Made by a program: the position numbers and the translations under genes
Shown here: piece after piece, positions 29,455 to 36,750 of the stretch
How positions within the stretch are numbered: the first letter of the stretch is position 1
Layout of the letters: every line of letters starts with the position of its first letter
Origin: Terriglobia bacterium
GTDB taxonomy: Bacteria; Acidobacteriota; Terriglobia; UBA7540
Length of the DNA: 38,207 nt
Assembly (NCBI GenBank): GCA_020073545.1
Contig: JAIQEZ010000034.1
Span: forward strand, 1-38,207
Direction: 5' to 3'
The notes under the pieces: generated by a model
What the model saw: the letters and a program-made list of their open reading frames with translations, nothing else
What the model was told of the DNA's origin: nothing
Database searches by the model: none

Positions 29455-29533
29455 TCAGCGAGATCGGCGATCAGCTCTCGGCTAAGGCATTAGCTGACTG
29501 CTGACTACTGACTACTGATCGCTGAAAGCCTCA
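29455..29533. repeat. Heptamer array E (MarR-CLC spacer), words TCAGCNN and NNCTGAN
   Basis: Units NNCTGAN in exact 7-nt phase start at 29492, 29499, 29506, 29513 and 29520. On the left TCAGC units lie at 29455 and 29471, with one 2-nt slip. TCAGCGA (29455-29461) pairs with TCGCTGA (29519-29525). It uses the same word as array D although it lies outside the ribosomal runs and on the other strand. Confidence 0.75.
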
Positions 29534-29547
29534 AAAAGGCACATTCC

Positions 29548-31377
29548 ATGGGACCTAATCCATCGCATGCTTCCCGCTGGTTTCGGGAGTACGGGAAGGC
29601 TCTCGATCCCGACATCCTCAAGACCTCCGCTTTCGCGGTTCTCGTAGGGTTCATCGGCGGCTTGGTCGCGCAGGGCCTGCTCGAACTGATCTACCTCTTC
29701 ACCAACATTTTCTTTTACGGGAAGTGGTCGTTCGCGATCACTTACCCGGTCCATCATCATCTGGGAGCGTGGGTGATCCTGATTCCGCCGGTCGGCGCGA
29801 CGCTCGTGGGAATCATGATCCACTTCTGGGAGCCGACCCTGAAAGGCCACGGCATTCCGGAAGCGATGGAGGCGGTGTTGATCGGCAAGAGCAAGGTCCG
29901 CATGCGCGTCGGCATTCTGAAACCTCTGGCCACGGCGTTCGCTATCGGCACCGGGGGACCGTTCGGCGCGGAAGGTCCTATCATTCAAACGGGAGCGGCC
30001 TTAGGTTCCATCTTCGCGCAATTCACCAACCTCACCCCTTACCAGCGCCGGGTCTTGCTGGCGGCTGGCGCCGCGGCCGGCATGGCCGCCACCTTCGTCG
30101 CGCCCTTCGCCGGAATCCTGGTGGCGGTCGAACTCCTGCTCTTCGAGTTTCGGGCGCGCTCCTTCATCCCCGTGGCGATTTCCTCCGTCGTCGCCACCGC
30201 CGTGGCCGTGCACTTCCGCGGCTGGGCTCCGCTGTTCCCGACACCCGCCTTTTCGCTCGTCAGCATGCAGGAACTCTGGCTCTTTGCCCTGATGGGAATT
30301 GTGATGGGACTGATCGGGATCGCCATGATCCGTGTGCTTTTCTTTCTTGAAGACGCCTTCGACCGGTTTCCGCTCAAACCCGCGGCTATTTGGGCGCCGG
30401 TAGCAGGAGCTCTGGTACTGGGTCTGATCGGTTATCTTTACTCCCAGGTTTTCGGGACAGGATACGACACGATCCGCGACATGCTGAACGACAAGCTGGG
30501 AACGCAAACCCTGCTGGGGGTTTCGGCCGCCAAGTTTGCGGCGCTGGTGATCTCGCTGGGCTCCGGCACGACCGGCGGCGTCTTCGCGCCCTCGCTGATC
30601 GTGGGCGGCGGAGTGGGAGCCGTGTACGCCGACGTCTGGCGCCACTTCTTCCCACACCTCGTGAGCGACCCGGCTTTCTATTCACTCGTCGCCATGGCCG
30701 CGGTGTTTGGCGGAATTGCGCGCGCGCCGTTCACCTCCATCGTTTTCCTGTTCGAACTCAGCCGGAACCCCAACGCGTTGCTTCCGCTGGTGGTCTGCTG
30801 CGTGGTGTCAGACGGCTTCGTACGGCTATTCAGTGCGGAATCCATCATGACCGGGAAACTCCTCAAGCGCGGACTGATCGTGCGACAAGACTATACGGTT
30901 CCGATTCTTATGCGCGGCCGCATCGAACAGGTCATGCGCAAGAACTTCACGGTGGTCAAAGCGGATGACGATGTCCAGCCGATTGTGCGCGAGGTCTCGC
31001 CCGAACAGGCAGGCGTCATCCCGGTCACCGAATCGGATGGCAGCCTGGCCGGCATCATTGAGGCACACGACCTCCTCAAGGGCTTCGACCGCAACCTGAA
31101 AGCGCGCGAGATCATGCGGAAAGACTACGTCGTGGCGCATCCAGGTGAGACCGTGGACGAGGTCACTCGCGACATGGTCATTCACAACGTCGAGAACATC
31201 GTCGTGATCGAAGGCAATGGCCAGTCGAAGCCCATCGGCGTGGCCCGCGCCGCAGACATCCTGCGCTTGCGACGCTGGGTCATTGAAGAAGAAGGATTCG
31301 GGAATCAACCGGTCCGCGCCAAGGCCTCCCCACCTGCTGCCTCCGGAGCGAAAGCCTCACCCCCCAGCCGTGGCTAG
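29548..31377 (+). CDS. CLC-family chloride transporter with two CBS domains
   Basis: A 609-residue membrane protein. The selectivity motifs are G-H-G-I-P at 100-104, G-A-E-G-P with the gating glutamate at 142, and G-V-F-A-P at 344-348. Two CBS motifs follow in the cytosolic tail (I-E-Q-V-M-R-K-N-F and A-R-E-I-M-R-K-D-Y). The residue aligned with the proton glutamate Glu203 of E. coli ClC appears to be Leu196, next to Glu195 (by-eye alignment). It may therefore be a channel or a differently coupled exchanger. The C-terminal tail has a repeated K-A-S-P-P motif. The ATG has only a weak AAGG site. It is downstream of the MarR gene. Confidence 0.92.
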   Translation: MGPNPSHASRWFREYGKALDPDILKTSAFAVLVGFIGGLVAQGLLELIYLFTNIFFYGKWSFAITYPVHHHLGAWVILIPPVGATLVGIMIHFWEPTLKGHGIPEAMEAVLIGKSKVRMRVGILKPLATAFAIGTGGPFGAEGPIIQTGAALGSIFAQFTNLTPYQRRVLLAAGAAAGMAATFVAPFAGILVAVELLLFEFRARSFIPVAISSVVATAVAVHFRGWAPLFPTPAFSLVSMQELWLFALMGIVMGLIGIAMIRVLFFLEDAFDRFPLKPAAIWAPVAGALVLGLIGYLYSQVFGTGYDTIRDMLNDKLGTQTLLGVSAAKFAALVISLGSGTTGGVFAPSLIVGGGVGAVYADVWRHFFPHLVSDPAFYSLVAMAAVFGGIARAPFTSIVFLFELSRNPNALLPLVVCCVVSDGFVRLFSAESIMTGKLLKRGLIVRQDYTVPILMRGRIEQVMRKNFTVVKADDDVQPIVREVSPEQAGVIPVTESDGSLAGIIEAHDLLKGFDRNLKAREIMRKDYVVAHPGETVDEVTRDMVIHNVENIVVIEGNGQSKPIGVARAADILRLRRWVIEEEGFGNQPVRAKASPPAASGAKASPPSRG

Positions 31378-31760
31378 CCTTGAGTCATTCCCACGAAAGC
31401 GGGAATCCACGACGTTCACTGAACCGTGCGTCGCCAACGCGCGCGTAAGGGTGCGCCAGTGCTTCGACTTCGCTCAGGCCCCTGGGCCTGCCGAAGGACG
31501 TGTGCGCCCGCAACGGTGGTAAGCACGGCGAGCGCTCGTCTCGGCGTGGACTTTGCGGGCCGACGCGCGGCCCTGCCCTTACGCGGCCCATTCGGGAATC
31601 GCTAACCCGCACCGCAGCAGTCAGCCCGCTGACGCATTGCGCACAGACTACACGATCCCAAGGCGCAAACCTCCATGGATTCATTTCTCTCGCTCGGCCT
31701 CCGTATTGTGCATGAGTGGTCAGGCGGTCGGGCGAGTCAAAGAAGATCCGAGGCGCCTCC
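31378..31760. other. Gene-free spacer rich in short extragenic palindromes
   Basis: No credible gene is seen in these 383 nt. Palindromes are dense: ATTCCC/GGGAAT at 31387-31406 (a sequence type common as dispersed extragenic repeats), CAGGCC/GGCCTG at 31475-31490 within a CTTCG...CGAAG frame, CGAGCGCTCG at 31529-31538, GGGCC/GGCCC at 31557-31573, and GTCAGC/GCTGAC at 31620-31633. It lies between two convergent genes. Confidence 0.6.
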
Positions 31761-32807
31761 CTACGCAGTCAAACGGCTTGAGTAGGCCAAAACTCCAATG
31801 GCCAGCATCAGGAGACATACTCCATAGACCATGACCTTCTTGGCGGCGCCGGATGTGGCTCTCCATTCGCCGGTCAGAACGCCCAAAGCGTTGCCGGTGA
31901 GGATCGAGCAGATCAACATCATGGGGTAGCCCAGGAAAGCTCCGAAGCGTCCGATGCGGGTCGCTCCCATCCCGTAAACGACTATGCCCACAGCCCAAAG
32001 GACTCCCATAACAACCGCTCCCAGCCAGTACAGACCCGTTCCTCCCGCCAGAAACTTCTTGAGCGTCATGTTCCGCCGACCGAGATAAATACAATAGCCA
32101 ACGTTTACGAGGTAATTTGAAGTGAATACTAACGCCCAGATGGCATTGGTGGCATTCGTCGGGCTGACGCCCTGCTGGATCGCGGCGTCCGCGATATTCT
32201 GGCCAAAGATAAAACCGAAGTTCACGAGCGCAGACAGAACTCCCGAGGCAAGGCAAAAGAAAAGCCCTATTTTGAAAGGAGTGCGCGGAGAGGAAGCCGT
32301 CAAGTCCCTCAGCCCGGCGGGTTTGAGCGATTCTTCCTTGAGGCTTCCTGCTTTGGCGCACGCCCAAAGTCCCAAAATCATCACCACAATTCCGGCCATC
32401 AGAACAAGCCCGGCGGGTCGCAACAACTGCTCAGGGTACTTCATCAAGAGAGGGACAATGGAGCCGCCAATCGCGACGATGCCCATGATCAGGGAGAGGC
32501 CCAGAGACATTCCGACAGCGGCGATGCCCAACCCGAAGAACACTCCGCCAATTCCCCAACCTGCACCAAAAAGAATGGCGTTGATGATCGCCGTCGAGGA
32601 CGAATGTCCGTAAACGTTAAACAGACCCGGCACCGTGATGATCGCCAGCGGCCAAGGCACAAGAAGAAGCGCCATCAGCGAGCCCGCTCCCCAGGTATTT
32701 TCCCATTGCCACCTGGGCGTGTATTTTAGAAGCAGAGAGTAGCCGCCCTCCATGACTCCGCCCAGGATGATGAGTATCAATCCGATTCCAAGAGAGCTCT
32801 CGGCCAT
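31761..32807 (-). CDS. RhaT-family sugar-proton symporter
   Basis: A 348-residue membrane protein with about ten hydrophobic segments. The blocks K-Y-T-P-R-W-Q-W-E-N-T-W, L-F-G-A-G-W-G-I-G and G-M-S-L-G-L-S-L-I-M-G-I match the L-rhamnose-proton symporter RhaT at the same places. Many homologues are annotated for rhamnose, but the actual sugar cannot be read from sequence. The ATG at 32807 has GGAGG 9 nt upstream. It is separated by 320 nt from the activase gene and may have its own promoter. Confidence 0.85.
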   Translation of the reverse strand: MAESSLGIGLILIILGGVMEGGYSLLLKYTPRWQWENTWGAGSLMALLLVPWPLAIITVPGLFNVYGHSSSTAIINAILFGAGWGIGGVFFGLGIAAVGMSLGLSLIMGIVAIGGSIVPLLMKYPEQLLRPAGLVLMAGIVVMILGLWACAKAGSLKEESLKPAGLRDLTASSPRTPFKIGLFFCLASGVLSALVNFGFIFGQNIADAAIQQGVSPTNATNAIWALVFTSNYLVNVGYCIYLGRRNMTLKKFLAGGTGLYWLGAVVMGVLWAVGIVVYGMGATRIGRFGAFLGYPMMLICSILTGNALGVLTGEWRATSGAAKKVMVYGVCLLMLAIGVLAYSSRLTA

Positions 32808-33127
32808 TTTGGAACCCCTCCTCTCAGCAAGATTTGGTCATCTACAACCCTTGGCTTTGTTTCCACCGGGAGGATGTCCCAACCAGGCCCGGCTGGCGTG
32901 CCTGGCAGATTCCCGCCGTTTCGCGGTTGCGAACTGATTGGCAGGAATCCCGCTGCGCGTGATTGAATCGTGGCGCCGCGCTTGCGTAAACCTGCGTAGC
33001 GCATTCAACAGAGTGATCGCTGCGCACGACTAAGGCCGTCCCGATGTGGCCGCCATGAAGAACGAATTAAATGATCCAGACTGAAACCGGCGGCTTCCTC
33101 GGACCTGCTTGCATGCCCTCTGATCAT
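32808..33127. other. 320-nt spacer between the symporter and the activase
   Basis: No supported gene is seen. A CCAGGC/GCCTGG inverted repeat lies around 32893-32922. I find no clear -35/-10 pair, though a promoter for the symporter would be expected here. Confidence 0.4.
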
Positions 33128-33919
33128 TCACGCCGGAACCGGCTTTCGGATAGGCATATCCGATGCGGCGATGCGCACGGGCACCCTATGTCTCTCGAAA
33201 GGTTCAGCGTTCAGCCGAAGTTCGCGTTGCTCGTCATACAAGGGGCAGAATTTGAGGCCAAGGTTACTGTATTTGCCTCCAGCCGCCCGATTGTAAGGCA
33301 ACAGGTCAACACGCACCAGGCCCGGCAGGTTGCGGACCGTCTCAGCAATTGCGTTCAGGTTCTCATCTGTATCTGTCACCCCCGGCACAAGGGGAACTCG
33401 GATGACAAAGGACGCTCCCAGAGAACTTAACAACCGCAGATTCGAAAGAATCGGCGCGTTGTCTGCGCCCGTGAAATGCCTGTGCGCGGTACTGTCAATG
33501 AGTTTGAGGTCGTAATAGAAGAGATCAACCTTCTCTGCCACTAGACGAAGTGCCGTCTCGGTTCCATCCCCTGAGGTATCGAAAACTATGTGGAGGTTAT
33601 CGAGCCGGTCACACACCTCCGTGACGAATTCCGCCTGTTCTAAGGGCTCTCCACCTGAAAACGTGACGCCACCTTCGTTGGCACGAAGTATGTCCGCCTG
33701 CTCGTTCAGGAGGGCCGCAAGCTCTTCCGAAGTGTAGTCCTTCCCGATAAGCCGATCGCCTGCCTGTCCGTGGATGATCTGCGGATCTCGAATCCAGCCG
33801 TCGGGGTTGTGGCACCACGAACAACGAAGCGGACATCCCTTGAGGAATACGGTGGTTCGGATTCCTGGCCCGTCATGAAGGGCAAATTCCCTGATGTCGA
33901 ACACCACGCCGGACTTCAT
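33128..33919 (-). CDS. Glycyl radical enzyme activase (radical SAM), compact PflA-like type
   Basis: A 263-residue radical SAM protein that would install the glycyl radical on the enzyme encoded just upstream. The start M-K-S-G-V-V-F-D-I-R-E-F leads to H-D-G-P-G-I-R and the cluster motif C29-x3-C33-x2-C36. The SAM-binding G-G-E is in V-T-F-S-G-G-E-P-L. No cysteines lie between C36 and this motif, so the extra ferredoxin-like domain of most GRE activases is absent. The frame is open to 34090, but that part overlaps the GRE gene and is not family-like. It lies 79 nt after the GRE stop. The ribosome binding site is weak. Confidence 0.93.
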   Translation of the reverse strand: MKSGVVFDIREFALHDGPGIRTTVFLKGCPLRCSWCHNPDGWIRDPQIIHGQAGDRLIGKDYTSEELAALLNEQADILRANEGGVTFSGGEPLEQAEFVTEVCDRLDNLHIVFDTSGDGTETALRLVAEKVDLFYYDLKLIDSTAHRHFTGADNAPILSNLRLLSSLGASFVIRVPLVPGVTDTDENLNAIAETVRNLPGLVRVDLLPYNRAAGGKYSNLGLKFCPLYDEQRELRLNAEPFERHRVPVRIAASDMPIRKPVPA

Positions 33920-33998
33920 GGTTCGCCTATGTAAACCTGCGCTCTCCCAACTCTCCCGGGCGCGTATTCCAGCAGCCGGTAAGTCGGGATTTGAAATA

Positions 33999-36149
33999 CT
34001 ACATCGCGTAAATGTGGCGGGCGATAACGTGATCCTGATATTCCGGCCCAAGTTCACAGAAATAGCCGCTCCAACCCCAGACGCGCACAATCAGGTTCTT
34101 GTGCTTTTCGGGATGCTTCTTGGCGTCGAGTAGCGTCTCGAGATTCACGGTGTTGAGCTGGAGTTGTTGACACCCGAGCTGTGCGAAGGTCCGTACCAAC
34201 ATTGCGACTTTGCCGACCGCCTCAGCATCGCTGAAGACACTCCCCGAGAGCTCCATGGTGATAGGCCCGCCATTGAACACTCGGCGGTAGGGAATTTTCG
34301 CGAAGGATTGTAGGACGCTTATAGGTCCTCGTATCGGTGCATTGTTCGATGGTGCGAGATTCGCGCTCAAAAACTCGCCCTTCCTCCTCCCCTCGGCGGT
34401 CGCTCCGACGGCCGGCTCCCGCATGCCTTCCTTGCCGCGGGCCAGCCACACGTAATACATCGCCGAACCTGTGCCTGGTCGCACGCGCCCTCCTCGGCCG
34501 TTGTCCTGGATCGCCTCGCAGGCATCGGCGAACCACTCAAACAACTTGGTCATCAGGGCATCAGCCGCTGCATCATTATTGCCGACCTTCGGCCCGTCCT
34601 CTGCGAGCTTGCGGCGAAACGGCTCATATCCCTCGAAGTTCGCCTCCAGCGCCGCGAGCAGTTCCTGCGGCTGCACCGACTTGTCTTCGAAGACGAACCG
34701 GCGGACTGCCGCCAGCGCATCAGCGGCGTTTGCCGAGCCCGCTCCGTGCACGCCGAAATTGTTGTACTTGAGGCCGTGAGAGAGGTCCCGTGCCCGTTCG
34801 AGGCAGCCGTCCATCAACACCGAGTAATAAGGAGCAGGCGGAAGAAACAGCTTGCGGTAAGCGTCGACAAGCTGCTGCAACTGCTGACGAATATCCTCCG
34901 CGGTTCTCTGGCAGATTTGTTCAAAATTCTCGCCCTGACCGAGCCCCTTCCGGATGCCGGCATCAACCGCGGCAGGCATCGACACCGCCCCGATGTTGAC
35001 TACCTCCATACCCTTCCCCGGAATCAAAAATTCCCAGCACGCAGCCACAGCATAGTCCCGCGCGTCCTCCAGTTCATAGCCGTGCTTGACTAGGGCGGGG
35101 ATGATTACGGCATCATTCGAGTATTGCGGGAAGCCGAGTCCCTTGCGCGTGAGCTGGGTCGCCAAGGTCAGCAGCGACAAGTCCGTGTGGGGAGTGAATC
35201 GAAGATTGATTTTCGGATCGATCATGTTCGTATAATGAGCAACCCTGATCGCCATCCAGGTCAACTCATTCACGGCATCGGCGCCATCTCTGCTCGTACC
35301 GCCCAGCATCAGGGATTGCCCGTTGTCACCCTGCTGGACGCCGGGATAAAGGTCGCTGTCTTTGTTGAGGCTTATGAAAAACTCGGCAAGCAGTTCCTCG
35401 GCCGCGGCAAGCGTCAGGCGCCCACTATCGAGGTCCTGTTTGAGATACGGCCACATGTATTGATCAAACCTACCCAGGCCCACGTGATAGTGCCCGCCCA
35501 TCCAGACGACAGCGTGGAGGATCCGCAAGGCCTGCAAGGCCTCGTGGAAGCAACGCGGGCGGTGAGCCGGAACATGCGCCAGTATATCGGCAAGATCGTT
35601 TCGGCCCTGTCTACGGGCTTCCTGGACGTAGCTGTTCGCCAGCGCCAGGACAGCCTCGATCGTTTCAATTGCGCAGTCGAGGAATTCCAGGCTGTCCGGG
35701 TCGTCCTGGACTGACTCCCGAGCTTTCGCTGCCGCCTGCCTTCGACCCTCGAGGCCTTGCGACAACACCATCCCCCAGTTCGCACAAATGTTGCTGATCG
35801 GCCCCAGCTCGTGGAGGGTTCGGTCCTTTGTCAGTTGAGACCAAGTTTGCGGGTCATAGATTGGTGGAACCGTCCTGATTGTGCGCAGAACGACAATGCG
35901 GTCGTCGGACTCAATAACTGGATGTTGCCCCTCCGCCTCGCACATACGGCGAACGAGCCGCGCTGCGCGACGAGGCCACGAGAGTCCGTCCCGGTCGCAT
36001 TCAGATAGCACATCCGGAACTGTGTCTTTCCGGAACCGCTTGTGTTCGCCGTCTCGCACCCGGCTCTTCATTCGATCGAGCCTGTTGGTGTCGAACGCAA
36101 CCAACCAGGGCTCCGCCGCCCCTAACGGCACATCCGACGTCTGTCTCAT
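33999..36149 (-). CDS. Glycyl radical enzyme of unassigned substrate (PFL-like superfamily)
   Basis: A 716-residue GRE. The PFL-like domain contains Q-G-D-N-G-Q-S-L-M-L-G-G at about 273-284. The active-site cysteine is Cys371 in A-A-C-W-E-F, with Glu373 two residues on, the thiyl and base positions of the dehydratase/lyase GREs (usually G-C-V-E). The C-terminal glycyl loop is V-R-V-W-G-W-S-G-Y-F, with Gly692 as the radical site; most GREs have G-Y-S-A or similar. The ATG at 36149 has GAGGAG 8 nt upstream; the open TTG at 36215 lacks one. PFL itself is unlikely, as it has two adjacent cysteines. The substrate cannot be named. It requires anoxic conditions by family. Confidence 0.92.
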   Translation of the reverse strand: MRQTSDVPLGAAEPWLVAFDTNRLDRMKSRVRDGEHKRFRKDTVPDVLSECDRDGLSWPRRAARLVRRMCEAEGQHPVIESDDRIVVLRTIRTVPPIYDPQTWSQLTKDRTLHELGPISNICANWGMVLSQGLEGRRQAAAKARESVQDDPDSLEFLDCAIETIEAVLALANSYVQEARRQGRNDLADILAHVPAHRPRCFHEALQALRILHAVVWMGGHYHVGLGRFDQYMWPYLKQDLDSGRLTLAAAEELLAEFFISLNKDSDLYPGVQQGDNGQSLMLGGTSRDGADAVNELTWMAIRVAHYTNMIDPKINLRFTPHTDLSLLTLATQLTRKGLGFPQYSNDAVIIPALVKHGYELEDARDYAVAACWEFLIPGKGMEVVNIGAVSMPAAVDAGIRKGLGQGENFEQICQRTAEDIRQQLQQLVDAYRKLFLPPAPYYSVLMDGCLERARDLSHGLKYNNFGVHGAGSANAADALAAVRRFVFEDKSVQPQELLAALEANFEGYEPFRRKLAEDGPKVGNNDAAADALMTKLFEWFADACEAIQDNGRGGRVRPGTGSAMYYVWLARGKEGMREPAVGATAEGRRKGEFLSANLAPSNNAPIRGPISVLQSFAKIPYRRVFNGGPITMELSGSVFSDAEAVGKVAMLVRTFAQLGCQQLQLNTVNLETLLDAKKHPEKHKNLIVRVWGWSGYFCELGPEYQDHVIARHIYAM

Positions 36150-36255
36150 GACTGAGCTCCTCGCATATGGGATCACGGCATTCAAGCTTCGGGAGGGAAA
36201 GACAATCTCGTGCAAGAAATTGCCACTTTCTGAGCCTGTTAAAGACTATCAATTA

Positions 36256-36551
36256 TAGACTACGGACCTCGAGGATCTTGCGGTAGTCCTCCTTGTTGAG
36301 CTTGGTTACATACGTTCCCCTTTGGGGGTGTTCCTTACAAACCCTTGGTATTCGAGCTCTTTCAAGGCCTCTCGCAAAGTCGGTTGGCCAATTCCTAGCT
36401 TCGAGGCGAGTCGCTGCTCAACCAGGCGTTCTCCCGGCGAGAGAGCCCCGCTGATTATGGCCTTTCGCAGCATGTCACCGGCAGCGTCTGCAGCTGAACG
36501 AACATCAATGCGTCTTAGTTCCCCAATTGATCCCTCTTTGGGCGGAGCCAC
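36256..36551 (-). pseudogene. Truncated, frameshifted GntR/FCD-family regulator
   Basis: The frame from a GTG at 36551 (GGAGG 10 nt upstream) encodes a GntR winged helix: L-R-K-A-I-I-S-G-A-L-S-P-G-E-R-L-V-E, then Q-P-T-L-R-E-A-L-K-E-L-E. It stops after 81 residues in a changed frame at T-P-K-G-E-R-M. One base of shift at about 36316 restores G-T-Y-V-T-K-L-N-K-E-D-Y-R-K-I-L-E-V-R, the normal linker and start of the FCD ligand domain, which then stops at 36256. So both a one-base loss and a deletion of the FCD domain are seen. An 81-residue DNA-binding stub might still be made. Confidence 0.8.
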
Positions 36552-36605
36552 GGCGTTGGAACCTCCTCGTGTGGCGGTCGCATCGATTGCCTTACCGCCA
36601 TCTCT

Positions 36606-36638
36606 AGTATAAATACTCTATAATATGACAACTTTCAA
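36606..36638 (-). promoter_or_regulatory. Promoter and palindrome upstream of the broken GntR gene
   Basis: On the minus strand TTGAAA (36633-36638) is followed after 17 nt by TATTTA (36610-36615). The -10 region overlaps a palindrome AGTAT-AA-ATACT (36606-36617), the size and place expected for an autoregulatory operator. This is suggestive only. Confidence 0.4.
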
Positions 36639-36666
36639 GGGTACGCTTTCGGCGGAACAGGGGGCA

Positions 36667-36695
36667 TTGTCGGTGGGCAATAAGTTATCTATAAT
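36667..36695 (+). promoter_or_regulatory. Promoter of the GH127 gene
   Basis: TTGTCG (36667-36672) and a perfect TATAAT (36690-36695) are separated by 17 nt. The leader would be about 48 nt and ends with AGGAGG (36741-36746) 4 nt before the ATG. Confidence 0.7.
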
Positions 36696-36750
36696 CGCTG
36701 TGCAGAATGTTTCTTCAGCCTGATCACTGTTACGCAAGCAAGGAGGTCCG

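Noticed and set aside
33999-36149. Pyruvate formate-lyase as the identity of the GRE
   Set aside because: PFL has two adjacent active-site cysteines; here a single cysteine is followed by W-E, as in the dehydratase and lyase classes.
36209-36226. Possible sigma54 promoter before the GRE gene (GG and GC elements, minus strand)
   Set aside because: The spacing between the GG and GC elements is 9 nt, one less than the required 10, and no enhancer-binding regulator is nearby.
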